A stretch of DNA of 64,000 bases from Chlorobiota bacterium (GTDB taxonomy: Bacteria; Bacteroidota; Ignavibacteria; OLB7), in contig JADJXR010000001.1 in the NCBI GenBank assembly GCA_016710285.1, positions 310,001 to 374,000 of the forward strand, in the 5' to 3' direction. This document shows, in pieces, positions 37,752-46,687 of the stretch. The notes beneath the pieces are model-generated. The model did not search any database and was not told where the DNA came from. It was given only the letters and a program-made list of their open reading frames with translations. Numbering within the stretch: the first letter of the stretch is position 1; every line of letters starts with the position of its first letter. A program made the translations under genes and the position numbers.

Positions 37752-40700
37752 TCATCTGGTAACCACCAGTTTTTGCGCCATCACATCGCCGCTGCTGGTC
37801 TGCATCTGCAAGAAGTACAGCCCTTGCGGCAGGTTCGTTACATCCATTTGGATTTGCGCAACGCCCCCCGGCATTGGGTCCTTATCCAGCAGCCGCTGCT
37901 TCTCGTTCCCGAACTCATCCAGCACCACCAACGTCACGTTCTGGTCCGCATCCAGCCCAAAACCGACGGTTGCGGTTTGGCTTGACGCTGGGTTGGGGAA
38001 TGGAGCCATCAGATAATTGCGCCGCGCAAACCCGCCCACCAGGAACGTCAGCGCGTTGCCGCAGCGGTCGGCCCCGCTTCCGGCCAACGGAAGCACGTTC
38101 GCCGTTAGCTCCACAAGCTCCGAATACGCACCGCAGTTGAAATCCACCACCAGCGTATCAATCCGCTGGCCCACCCCACGGGGCCGCATGCAGACCATGA
38201 AGCGGCGGGTTTCGCCAGGAAGAAGCGTTATCGGAAGTTGATCCGGAGGGATGGAGTACTCAAGGTTCCCCAGCAGCCGCAACGACGACAAGTTCAGCGG
38301 GCGCAGGCCGTAGTTTTGCAGCGTCACCGAGTCGCATTGCTGGCCGCCATACACCAGCTGGGAATATTCCCACGGGCTGTTGATCCGCATTCCCAATTCG
38401 GTTCCGTTGGTCCGCGCAACCGAAAGCGTCGCGCCGCCAACCGTGTCGCTTAGCGTCACCCGGTTCCCCACTAAATCCTCCACAACAATGGTGTACACCA
38501 CATCCTTCCGCGGGTCGCGCCGCTGCAACGTTAGCTGGGCTTGCCGGGTTGGAAGGGTTGCGGGATTCAGGATTGGATCCGCGTTTTCCAGAGTGAGATA
38601 CTCAATGGATTTAATCCCCGCATTCCTGATCCCAAGCTCCTTCAAGCTGAAGCTCCGCGACGGCGAGCAAGAGTCGCCCTCCCACGTGATAAGCGGATAG
38701 ACGGAATCCACCGCGCTGATCAGCGGAAGCAGCGCAAGCTCACGCTCCAAACAGCCGTTCCCAATGCGGAGGCTGACGGTGAATGCCGTGTCGCCAACGT
38801 GCTGGTAGCAGAATCTTACCTCGCGCTCCTCCCCCGGCTGCAAGGTGATGGGAAGCTGCTCGGCAATCGTCAGCCCGGGGTCCGAGGAATTGAAATTGAG
38901 GTTGGTGAGGGTCTGCGGGAACCCACCGTAGTTCCGCAGCCGAAGGCTTGTGCAGAACTGCAGGCCGTTCAGCGAAGCAAGCGTATCCATCTTCAACGGC
39001 AGTGGTCCGGCGGCGGCCACCGAAACGGTGAAGCCTTTCACGGGGAACTTCACTTTGCTGTCAAGTCCCGCCGTATCCACCACGGTCATCTCCGCCTGGC
39101 CATCGTTGAACGGGTCGTTCAGAAGCACGCGGAACCGCACGGAATCTATCCCGGGCGTGAACGGTTCGGTTGCCAGCATCACATTGCGCGAGCTGGAGTC
39201 CAGCCGGACGCTCTCCACGCCAAAATCGTAGGTGCTGTCGTCGTAGGCATACCCCACCACCCCCTGGCAGGAATCTTCCACCGAAATCAGCGGAGGTTTC
39301 TGGTCCTTAAACAGGGTGTCGAACACCACCGCGCCCGGGGTTCCGTAGGAGTTGTAGGGGCCATAGCCGTAGATATACAGCCCAAAGGGGACGCGCGCCC
39401 GGATGTAATGCGTCCCGGACGGCACAGGAATTTGGGCGTAGCTGTAGCTGGTTTTGGGGATGCGGATCCAGTTTTGCCCCACCGGACGCCCGTCTAACTC
39501 CACCGTGGTTACCCGCTCGGTGGGGATCACCACATTGATGAAGTGGAACAGGAAATCCTGCGTGGCGTAGCTCTCGAACGCATAGGCCGAATCGAACTGT
39601 TCCGGGGCAAACGCCTGCATCATAAACGGGTCGCCGATGGTGTCGTTGGGCAAGCGGGCTTTGCTGGCATCCATGGTGGAATGCTGATACTGCGCCACCT
39701 GGATTGGGCCGGTGGCGGTTACCAGCATCCCTTTATCCAAAGGAATCTCCGCAAACTCCCGCGCATTCAAGGTGCGGATCGGCACGCTATCAATGCTGAT
39801 CTCCGTGTTGTCGTTCAAGGCAACAATGCGGGCAAGGTTGGCATCGGGAATCGTCTTCCGAATCTGGAAATGGGGTGTCAGGATTGGCCGGTTGGTCCAG
39901 CGGTTCACCGGAAGCAGATGCTCCACAAGATGGTCGCGCCCAACGGCTTGGTTGTACGGGATATTCGTCCGCTGGTGGCTTCCGTACACGCCAATCGCCT
40001 TGTTGGAAACGATGCGCGTTCCGGTTAAATCGAACCCCACTTTGTTATCGGCCTGAACAAATAAAATCTCCCCAGCGTTCAGAAGCGTGGTGAAGGGATT
40101 GCTGTTGGAGCGGCTTACCAAGCGGGCAGTGGGATAAACCGTGACGTTCGTCGCGTCGTGGTAGGCAATCACCGCAAGCTGGGAGGGGAAATCGGAGCGG
40201 TCGAACAGCTGCCCGTCGGCATCGGGGGAGATGGTGTTTGGGTAGGAAATCACCACATACTCCATCCCCAGCACCGACTCCGGCAACGCCACCCAAGCAT
40301 CGCTGCTCCAGCGTTGGGTGTTGATTCCATACACCGTCACCTCGTCGTCGAACACGGCATGAAGCGTGTACTTGCTTACCTCATTTCTGGTGCTGTTGGG
40401 GCGCGGAAGGATCAGCTTGGAGGGGTCCAATGCAACCCGGACCGGGCGGTCGGCAGTGGGGATATCCACCGTGAACGACTCCCCCGAACTCATGTAGGTA
40501 AACACCCCGCGGGTTGGCTTGGTGCACCAGACGTTCACGTAAAACCGTGGCGTGTCCTCGGCCCCATCGGTATGAAGGAAGGCCAGCCGGAACTCCTTGC
40601 CCCGATTGTCCACGCGGTTGCGAGTTGGTTGCGCGGTGGTGGTGGCCACGCAAGCAGCCAGCAACAGGGCAATGATTACTACGCTCAATCTATGCTGCAT
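37752..40700 (-). CDS. Divergent IgGFc-binding-like protein with T9SS type A sorting domain (982 aa)
   Basis: Most divergent of the four paralogs and first of the series. Signal peptide IALLLAACVATTTAQ, then RVDNRGKEFRLAFLHTDGAE, VTVYGINTQRWSSDAWVALP, GRDHLVEHLLPVNRW and GDPFMMQAFAPEQFDSAYAF. The central region carries the same kind of Ig-like segments (LVGNRVTLSDTVGGATLS). The C-terminus has APFPNPASSQTATVGFGLDA, LPQGLYFLQMQTSSGDVMAQ and KLVVTR, a T9SS type A sorting domain. Predicted to be exported to the cell surface. Ligand unknown. Confidence 0.84.
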   Translation of the reverse strand: MQHRLSVVIIALLLAACVATTTAQPTRNRVDNRGKEFRLAFLHTDGAEDTPRFYVNVWCTKPTRGVFTYMSSGESFTVDIPTADRPVRVALDPSKLILPRPNSTRNEVSKYTLHAVFDDEVTVYGINTQRWSSDAWVALPESVLGMEYVVISYPNTISPDADGQLFDRSDFPSQLAVIAYHDATNVTVYPTARLVSRSNSNPFTTLLNAGEILFVQADNKVGFDLTGTRIVSNKAIGVYGSHQRTNIPYNQAVGRDHLVEHLLPVNRWTNRPILTPHFQIRKTIPDANLARIVALNDNTEISIDSVPIRTLNAREFAEIPLDKGMLVTATGPIQVAQYQHSTMDASKARLPNDTIGDPFMMQAFAPEQFDSAYAFESYATQDFLFHFINVVIPTERVTTVELDGRPVGQNWIRIPKTSYSYAQIPVPSGTHYIRARVPFGLYIYGYGPYNSYGTPGAVVFDTLFKDQKPPLISVEDSCQGVVGYAYDDSTYDFGVESVRLDSSSRNVMLATEPFTPGIDSVRFRVLLNDPFNDGQAEMTVVDTAGLDSKVKFPVKGFTVSVAAAGPLPLKMDTLASLNGLQFCTSLRLRNYGGFPQTLTNLNFNSSDPGLTIAEQLPITLQPGEEREVRFCYQHVGDTAFTVSLRIGNGCLERELALLPLISAVDSVYPLITWEGDSCSPSRSFSLKELGIRNAGIKSIEYLTLENADPILNPATLPTRQAQLTLQRRDPRKDVVYTIVVEDLVGNRVTLSDTVGGATLSVARTNGTELGMRINSPWEYSQLVYGGQQCDSVTLQNYGLRPLNLSSLRLLGNLEYSIPPDQLPITLLPGETRRFMVCMRPRGVGQRIDTLVVDFNCGAYSELVELTANVLPLAGSGADRCGNALTFLVGGFARRNYLMAPFPNPASSQTATVGFGLDADQNVTLVVLDEFGNEKQRLLDKDPMPGGVAQIQMDVTNLPQGLYFLQMQTSSGDVMAQKLVVTR

Positions 40701-40974
40701 CGGTTCGGTTAATCGGTGAAAGCCATGATTACGGAAAGGGTCAAAAATTCTGCATGGTGCTGCGGTTGATTGCCGGTAGTTCTACGAACAACGGCTTGGT
40801 TCGGTTCTTCATCACGCCGCCGGAAGCGCAGGCGTTCCTTCACTTTGCGCGGGAACATTCTGCGGCTAGTAATTTGGCGTATCGCGCCCGGAAAAGCAAT
40901 CACTAAATGGCCGCATGGCACTATCTTTTTTCCGGCAACGCAGCATTGGGGGGCGGGAACGGGGGGCCGCTCCA

Positions 40975-41976
40975 ATGATGCGCCAGAACGTTTCCCCTCC
41001 ATCTACTCTTTTCCACGCCGTGACACTGAACACACGAGTTACCGAACTGTTCGGCATCCGCTACCCGATTATCCAAGCTGGGATGGTTTGGTGTAGCGGC
41101 GCGAAACTTGCCGCCGCCGCCGCCAATGCCGGGGCATTAGGGCTGATTGGTGCCGGTTCGATGAAGCCAGAATTGTTGATTGAACATATCCGCCAATGCC
41201 GCCAAGTAACCGCAGCTCCGTTTGGCGTGAACATACCCTTGATCCGCGGAGATGTTGCCAAATTGATCGAGGCCACGCTCTCCGAAGGGGTGAATATCGT
41301 CTTCACTTCTGCCGGAAATCCTGCGCTCCACATAGACCGGTTCAAGACTGCGGGAGTTACAGTGGTCCACGTGGTTGCTTCGGTGAAGCACGCGCTGAAG
41401 GCGCAATCGGTTGGGGTGGATGCCGTGGTGGCCGAAGGCTTCGAGGCCGGCGGGCACAACGGGATTGATGAGATCACCACCTTCTGCTTGATCCCCCAAG
41501 TGGCCGACGCAGTAACCATTCCGGTGATTGCCGCAGGAGGAATTGCCGACGGGCGCGGAATGGCCGCCGCCCTTGCCCTCGGGGCCGATGGAGTTCAGGT
41601 GGGGACCCGCTTTGCCGCCACGATTGAATCCTCCGCCCATCCCGATTACAAGCAAACCATCACCCAAGCGGGCGACACCGGAACCATGCTGACGCTGAAA
41701 TCCCTTACCCCTGTCCGGCTGATGAAAAACGATTTCGCGCTGCGGGCCGCCGCCGCCGAACGCGCCGGCGCAACCCCCGAACAAATGCAAGAACTGCTGG
41801 GAACCAAACGGGAACGGCGCGGAATCTTTGAAGGCGACCTTGCCGAAGGGGAGCTGGAGGCAGGGCAAAGCGCGGGGCTGGTGCGGGAGATTCTTCCCGC
41901 TGGCGAAGTGGTGCGGCGGATGATCCAAGAATACCAAGCAACCACCGCCCGGCTGGGGACGCTGGCCACGGCGTAG
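40975..41976 (+). CDS. Nitronate monooxygenase / 2-nitropropane dioxygenase family FMN enzyme
   Basis: TIM-barrel flavoenzyme of the NMO/FabK family; members oxidise alkyl nitronates with FMN and O2 or reduce enoyl-ACP. Visible signatures: TELFGIRYPIIQAGM at the first strand, GALGLIGAGSM, the active-site motif EGFEAGGHNG with the conserved histidine (about residue 161 from this start), IPVIAAGGIADGRGMAAALA, and LGADGVQVGTRF for phosphate binding. Length (about 333 residues) is normal. The frame is open to 40915; alternatives are the ATG at 40978 and a GTG at 41020, the latter matching the usual family start NTRVTELFG. A 50-codon frame just upstream (40754-40906) has no recognisable features. 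Soluble cytoplasmic enzyme; not clearly linked to its neighbours. Confidence 0.85.
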   Translation: MMRQNVSPPSTLFHAVTLNTRVTELFGIRYPIIQAGMVWCSGAKLAAAAANAGALGLIGAGSMKPELLIEHIRQCRQVTAAPFGVNIPLIRGDVAKLIEATLSEGVNIVFTSAGNPALHIDRFKTAGVTVVHVVASVKHALKAQSVGVDAVVAEGFEAGGHNGIDEITTFCLIPQVADAVTIPVIAAGGIADGRGMAAALALGADGVQVGTRFAATIESSAHPDYKQTITQAGDTGTMLTLKSLTPVRLMKNDFALRAAAAERAGATPEQMQELLGTKRERRGIFEGDLAEGELEAGQSAGLVREILPAGEVVRRMIQEYQATTARLGTLATA

Positions 41977-42022
41977 CTGCTGGTTTCCAACAACTGCCCA
42001 TGCCCCGCACCAAGCAATAAAA

Positions 42023-42061
42023 AACCGGGGTGGAAAGATTCGGTATCTCTCCACCCCGGTT
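42023..42061 (-). terminator. Intrinsic terminator of the DUF2267-like gene
   Basis: AACCGGGGTGGA (42023-42034) pairs perfectly with TCCACCCCGGTT (42050-42061) around a 15-nt loop. On the minus strand it is followed by TTTTATTG, a U-run, so it terminates the leftward gene ending at 42081. The plus-strand side lacks a U-run. Confidence 0.8.
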
Positions 42062-42080
42062 CCGGTTAGTCTTGCCGGGA

Positions 42081-42308
42081 TTAGCCGAACATTTTGCCGA
42101 CGGTATCCATCAGGCCTCCCCCTTCTCCTCCCTCCTTGTTATCGCCGCCGTCGCTGTTATCGCTGCCGCCGGTAAGCCCATCAAGGTGGCCGGCAAGTGG
42201 CGCGGGGAGCTTATCCTTCAGGAAGCCGATGACGGTGGTGATCGCCGTCTTTGCGGTCTCGGCAGGGATGCCGGTTTTATCGGCCACAAGTTTGATGAGT
42301 TCGTCCAT
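42081..42308 (-). CDS. Small DUF2267-like helical protein (75 aa)
   Basis: MDELIKLVADKTGIPAETAK followed by AITTVIGFLKDKLPAPLAGH, then a Gly/Asp/Asn-rich linker and a short tail MDTVGKMFG. This matches the small one-domain proteins with a DUF2267-like helix pair (xLIKxVAxKTGIxxxxAxxA...VxxFLKDKLPxPxA) seen in many bacteria. Function unknown; probably cytoplasmic. AAGGA about 7 nt before the ATG is the ribosome binding site, and a strong intrinsic terminator follows, so it is likely a monocistronic gene. Confidence 0.72.
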   Translation of the reverse strand: MDELIKLVADKTGIPAETAKTAITTVIGFLKDKLPAPLAGHLDGLTGGSDNSDGGDNKEGGEGGGLMDTVGKMFG

Positions 42309-42472
42309 TGGTATCCTTGGTTAGTAGTTCAAAGGTTTTTTTCGCCCATCATGGGTTGCCCCAAGATGGTATTCTGCCTTCATCCAGGCAAATGAATTTT
42401 CTGCAAGATTTCTCAACATTGGTTTTCAACATGGCTTCTCAAAACTCCGGTGCGTTGCGGGCGGTTCGGCTA

Positions 42473-43420
42473 TTACTGCTCCACAAATCCCAAGGCGAAT
42501 CCGGCAACCATCGAGAGATACCCGGCAGCAATCACCACGCCAACAACGGACAGAACCAGCGTCTCGATAAACACCCCAGCCCAGGAGTAACCATAAACTT
42601 TCCGGAGCGCGATCATGGTGTAGATGAGCGCGTAGATGGCAACGGCAATCAGCACAAGTGCGGCAAGGGTTTCCATCACCTCGGTCCCGGCAGCCATTGC
42701 CACAATCCCAAGCACAACAATCACCAAGAACCCCACCACGCTGGCCGCCGCCACAAACGAGAAAAGGTGGAAGCTGAAAATCAGGTGGACGATAAAGCGA
42801 TTGCGGGAAGTAAGGTTAATCAGCCGCATCATCCCGGCGAACAGCGGGACCATCAGCAGAAGGAGGATAGGAAGCGCGGAGGTGAAGGCGGAATCCAGCT
42901 TCTCGATAAACATCTCCTGGCTTAGCCCGCTTGCTTGGAACGATGCCTGAATCTCTTCCTTCTCAAACGCCATCGTGACCACATTCTCCGAAACCGGAAC
43001 CTGAGTAAGCGACAGGACAAAGAAGAAGACAACGCTAAGAACAATGAACATCCGCGAGGGCATCAGGTAGCGTTCCCGCCGCCCGGCGATGTAGTCGGTG
43101 GTTAGGGTTCCCGGGTTAAGCAGCAGTTTCCGCAGGGTGTGGAAGAACTTGGAGTTGGTGGAAACAAACTCGCCAATCACATCGCGGGCAAGTTCGCGGA
43201 AGGTGAGGGTGTGGGCGGTTGTTTCCTGGCCGCAGTTGGCGCAGTAGTGGCCGCTAACCGGCGTGCCGCAATCCAAGCAGTGGCTGGGTTGCGGCGGGGT
43301 TGCGCGGCTTTTCATCAGCATTGCTATCCGGTCGGTTTCTTGTTGATCTGGTGCGCCGTTGGCTGCGGGGCTTGTTGCGGGGTTCGTTGCGGAATCGGGA
43401 GGCATTGCGGTAGGTTCCAT
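42473..43420 (-). CDS. DUF3667-family zinc-ribbon membrane protein (315 aa)
   Basis: N-terminal low-complexity stretch, then a zinc ribbon with Cys48, Cys51, Cys60 and Cys63 (HCLDCGTPVSGHYCANCGQE) and the family segment FRELARDVIGEFVSTNSKFF, TLRKLLLNPGTLTTDYIAG, RRERYLMPSRMFI. Four or five hydrophobic helices follow (for example VLSVVFFFVLSL, LPILLLLMVPLFAGMM). DUF3667 proteins are inner-membrane proteins of unknown function, common in Bacteroidota and Proteobacteria. The ATG at 43420 is used; MPPDS at 43405 is an alternative. Divergent from the ABC exporter (160-nt gap holding both promoters, none readable with confidence). Confidence 0.82.
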   Translation of the reverse strand: MEPTAMPPDSATNPATSPAANGAPDQQETDRIAMLMKSRATPPQPSHCLDCGTPVSGHYCANCGQETTAHTLTFRELARDVIGEFVSTNSKFFHTLRKLLLNPGTLTTDYIAGRRERYLMPSRMFIVLSVVFFFVLSLTQVPVSENVVTMAFEKEEIQASFQASGLSQEMFIEKLDSAFTSALPILLLLMVPLFAGMMRLINLTSRNRFIVHLIFSFHLFSFVAAASVVGFLVIVVLGIVAMAAGTEVMETLAALVLIAVAIYALIYTMIALRKVYGYSWAGVFIETLVLSVVGVVIAAGYLSMVAGFALGFVEQ

Positions 43421-43580
43421 GAGCGGTTCACACGTTGATGAATGGAAGTTTCGGCTGGATGGGCGAAATTATCATTTCCGTTGTTTGATTGGGCAATCAT
43501 TCCCCAGGTGCATCGTCAACGGGGTGTTCCGCAAACCACGTATCCATTTTCCCTGTTCACCATTCCCTTTCAATTACTGC

Positions 43581-45428
43581 ATGGCAAAGCACGAAGAAAC
43601 CGAGGCATTGGGGAAGGCGCTTGACCGCTCGCTGCTCAAGCGCCTTGTTGTCTATATCCGTCCCTACCGTTGGCACGTGGCTGGCGCGGTCGCAATGGCC
43701 ATTGTCTCCAGCGGCTTTTTCGCGCTGCGCCCCTACGTTTCCAAAATCGCCATTGATGATTATCTGCTTCAGAAAGACTACGGCGGATTGCTTTGGGTGA
43801 TTGGGGTGATGCTGTTGCTGATGATCCTGCAAGCCGGCCTTACCTACGCCCTGAACCTGCTGATGCAGTTTGTTGGGCAGGAGACGATCCACAAAATCCG
43901 CATCGAGCTGTTCGCCCATCTGCAGCGGCTTTCGCTGCGGTTCTACGACACCAACCCGATTGGCCGATTAGTTACCCGCGTCACCAGCGATGTTGAGGTG
44001 TTGAACGATTTCTTCAGCAGCGGATTGGTGATGATTGTGGCGAACATCTTCACCATCCTCGGCATTGTGATCGTGATGTTCCTGATGTCGGTCAACCTGA
44101 CGCTGGTGACGCTTGTTTCGCTGGTGTTCCTGCTGTGGGCAACCTCCATCTTCCGCAAAAGCGTCCGCACCGCCTACCGCGAAACCCGCCTTCACCTTTC
44201 GCGGATGAACGCCTTTTTGAACGAACACGTCACCGGCGCGCTGACCGTGAAGCTCTTCCGGCAAGAACGCCCCGCCCAGGAGAAATTCGACACCATCAAC
44301 AAAGCCTACACCGATGCCCAAGTCCGCTCCATCTTTTACTATGCCGTCTTCTTCCCAATCGTTGATTTCCTTTCCACACTCTCCGTCGCGCTGATTTTGT
44401 GGTATGGGGGGAAGGAGGTGCTTCAGGCGGTCCCCGATTTGGGGCTGGCGCAGCTGGTGCAAAGCTGGTTCGGGAACGTCCAGGGGGACCCGCTCACCTT
44501 CGGCACGCTGTTCGCGTTCATCCAGTTCACCGAAATGTTCTTCCGCCCGGTGCGCGATTTGTCGGAGAAGTACAACATCCTTCAGAACGCAATGGCAAGC
44601 TCCGAACGAATTTTCGAGCTGCTGGACACCGACTCCTTCGCCGCCGAAGCCACCGGTGCGGAGCCGTTCGCCATCCAGCACGGGGCGATTGAGTTCAAGG
44701 ATGTCACCTTCAGCTACGACGGCCAGCATACCGTGATCGAGGACCTGAGTTTTGCGGCCCAACCGGGCCAGACCGTGGCGATTGTGGGGGCAACCGGGGC
44801 GGGGAAAACTTCCGTCATCAACATTCTGATGCGGTACTACGAGCACAAATCCGGAACGGTGCTGATTGACGGGCGCGACCTGCGGACAATCCCCACCGCC
44901 GATCTCCGCCGCGACATCGCGCTGGTGATGCAGGATGTGTTCCTGTTCCGCGGAACAATCCTTGATAACATCACGCTTGGGGACGAGCGCATCACGCTGG
45001 AGCAAGCAAAAAAAGCGGCGGAGACGGTGGGGGTGGCGGAGTTCATTGAATCGCTGCCGGAAGGATACGCCACCCCGGTGCAGGAGCGCGGTTCCACCCT
45101 AAGCGTGGGCCAAAAGCAGCTTCTCTCCTTTGCGCGCGCGCTTGCCTACGACCCCAAAATTTTGATTCTCGACGAAGCAACCTCCAGCGTGGATACCGAG
45201 ACCGAGCAGGTAATCCAACGCGCCATTGACCGATTGCTGAAGGGGCGGACCTCCATTGTTATCGCGCACCGGCTTTCAACAATCCAGAAGGCCGACACCA
45301 TTTTGGTGATGCACCACGGCCGCCTGCGCGAAGCCGGAACCCACGAGGAATTATTGAAGCTGAACGGCATCTACGCCACGCTCCACCGGCTGCAATACAA
45401 GCTGCAACCCAGCGAGGTTGCTGGGTAG
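43581..45428 (+). CDS. ABC-type multidrug/lipid exporter, fused permease and ATPase (615 aa)
   Basis: Half-transporter of the MsbA/LmrA type. Six transmembrane helices in residues about 25-330, starting RLVVYIRPYRWHVAGAVAMA, with the coupling segment FLNEHVTGALTVKLFRQE. The nucleotide-binding domain has Walker A GATGAGKTS (about 403), Q-loop VMQDVFLFRGTI, signature LSVGQKQLLSFARAL (about 509; Val replaces the usual first Gly), Walker B ILILDEATSSVD (about 525) and H-loop IAHRLST (about 560). All catalytic residues are intact, so it can act as a homodimer. The frame is open upstream to 43359, but the ATG at 43581 (MAKHEETEALGKALDRS) is the only start that gives a normal family N-terminus. Confidence 0.92.
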   Translation: MAKHEETEALGKALDRSLLKRLVVYIRPYRWHVAGAVAMAIVSSGFFALRPYVSKIAIDDYLLQKDYGGLLWVIGVMLLLMILQAGLTYALNLLMQFVGQETIHKIRIELFAHLQRLSLRFYDTNPIGRLVTRVTSDVEVLNDFFSSGLVMIVANIFTILGIVIVMFLMSVNLTLVTLVSLVFLLWATSIFRKSVRTAYRETRLHLSRMNAFLNEHVTGALTVKLFRQERPAQEKFDTINKAYTDAQVRSIFYYAVFFPIVDFLSTLSVALILWYGGKEVLQAVPDLGLAQLVQSWFGNVQGDPLTFGTLFAFIQFTEMFFRPVRDLSEKYNILQNAMASSERIFELLDTDSFAAEATGAEPFAIQHGAIEFKDVTFSYDGQHTVIEDLSFAAQPGQTVAIVGATGAGKTSVINILMRYYEHKSGTVLIDGRDLRTIPTADLRRDIALVMQDVFLFRGTILDNITLGDERITLEQAKKAAETVGVAEFIESLPEGYATPVQERGSTLSVGQKQLLSFARALAYDPKILILDEATSSVDTETEQVIQRAIDRLLKGRTSIVIAHRLSTIQKADTILVMHHGRLREAGTHEELLKLNGIYATLHRLQYKLQPSEVAG

Positions 45429-45565
45429 CTTGTACGGGGGCGCATTGCAACGTGCCGGAAATCGCCGCAGCCTACCCAAGCCGGCGGCGGCATTGGAATT
45501 GTGATTGGCATTGTGAAATGCACCCCCTCCACCTCTTGAGCATTATTGCAGCCCCTACTGGAGGA

Positions 45566-45961
45566 TTAATAGATGTATAAATCAATATCTATACTACCGT
45601 TCATTTTTGCCATTAGGCTTATGAGGTCTTTACTCATACTAAGTGAAGGTGCTTGGTTATCTTCTACTTCTACAACTACATCTATTTGAGTCTCTAAACA
45701 ATTATCATTTATGTATTGAACGATATCTTCAATCCTTGAATTGAACCTCTGCATGAATAGATCACAGACTTCATCCACAAACAGAGTTTCGACAAAACCA
45801 TCAGTATACCCCCAGTGAGTCTCCTTCCTTGTTATGTTTTTATTCGGAATTGGATCACCCTTGAACCAGTATTAAGTAGCAGAAATCCGAGCTATTTTGC
45901 TCAATGCCTCTGGATCAAGCGAATCTCCAAAGATTGCGAAGATTAGTTTTATTTGAGTCAT
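45566..45961 (-). pseudogene. DUF4279-family immunity gene broken by an internal TAA
   Basis: Reading the minus strand from the ATG at 45961 gives MTQIKLIFAIFGDSLDPEAL, SKIARISAT, then TAA at 45874-45872. Directly after it in the same frame follow YWFKGDPIPNKNITRKETHW, GYTDGFVETLFVDEV, a long middle part and SKDLISLMAKMNGSIDIDLY. Start and end both match DUF4279 (FGDxLDPE... at the N-terminus; SIDIDLY at the C-terminus), so one nonsense codon splits one gene. DUF4279 proteins are frequent immunity partners in polymorphic toxin loci. The last 70 residues could only be translated from an internal non-ATG start. It has lost its toxin: an Rhs core remnant lies directly upstream. Confidence 0.72.
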
Positions 45962-46240
45962 AGTGATTTCATCAGTTTTTCTGTAGGCTACGTGGCCGCT
46001 GATTCGGTATTCTTTGCTGCCGTCTGGCTTGGTGATGATCGGTGTAAGGTCCTCATGAACCCCGTTCCAGCCGATGCCGTTGGTGAGATACTCCGTTGGA
46101 TACAGAAACACATTCCGCCGCCAAGCGGTGTCGCAGAAGGGGCTGGTCATCTGTTGGCCGTGCCAGACGGCTAATTGCTCCTTGCTCCCGCCAAGCAGAT
46201 ACTGCACCCACGGGTACGGCTGGCCTACGATGCTGTCTGG
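45962..46240 (-). pseudogene. Rhs core remnant (module 11), no toxin
   Basis: In-frame copy of the core from PDSIVGQPYPWVQYLLGGSK through TEYLTNGIGWNGVHEDLTPI to KPDGSKEYRIS-H, where it leaves the consensus (others continue DHLASLRASLTPG) and runs into the DUF4279 reading frame. No start codon region, no DPxG motif and no toxin. It begins 9 nt after the stop codon of the module-10 immunity gene. Confidence 0.8.
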
Positions 46241-46249
46241 TCATTAAAT

Positions 46250-46687
46250 TCAATCCTTAATGATGAGTGGATACTTGTCCATTACGGCTTTTAATTGACC
46301 CTTTATATCAATTAAGACCATGTAGTCTGATGAAAAAGAGAACTGAAGCATATTACCTTCAAAATCTCTTACGTACCCTGCCCATAAAATACTTCCAGAT
46401 TTTTTCTGACTATACTTGATATATATATTCTCTTCCAAATTTGAAAATAGTCCATCTAACGAATTACCCTTTATCGTTTCGATTACTTGATGATAAAAAT
46501 CAATAATATCTTCAGATCTAAGATTTATCTCAACTGTTGCTGTAAATCCTATAACCGACACTGAGATAATGGCATTAAGCCAATTTGCATCATCAAAATC
46601 TTCACTCTCGGGATGACTCCGGTTGTGAATTGCAATTTCGATTTTCTTCTTTTCTTCAGAGAAAACTCTTATCGCTATCATCGTCAT
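46250..46687 (-). CDS. Putative immunity protein of module 10 (145 aa)
   Basis: Not assigned to a family with confidence. Features visible: acidic, A+T-rich coding, no signal peptide, and a FDDANWLNAIISVSVIGF / TATVEINLRSEDIIDFYHQV section like the W-containing N-terminal half of several small cytoplasmic immunity proteins. Its ATG overlaps the stop codon of the module-10 toxin (ATGA, 46684-46687), the tightest coupling in the array, which argues that the two form a cognate pair. The absence of a signal peptide suggests that the toxin acts in the cytoplasm. Confidence 0.72.
   Translation of the reverse strand: MTMIAIRVFSEEKKKIEIAIHNRSHPESEDFDDANWLNAIISVSVIGFTATVEINLRSEDIIDFYHQVIETIKGNSLDGLFSNLEENIYIKYSQKKSGSILWAGYVRDFEGNMLQFSFSSDYMVLIDIKGQLKAVMDKYPLIIKD

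Noticed and set aside
40754..40906. 50-codon plus-strand frame before the nitronate monooxygenase
   Set aside because: No ribosome binding site and no recognisable sequence; composition alone does not support a gene.
45872..46207. 111-codon frame taken as an independent small protein
   Set aside because: It is a chimera of an Rhs core remnant and the front of a DUF4279 gene, ended by a premature TAA.
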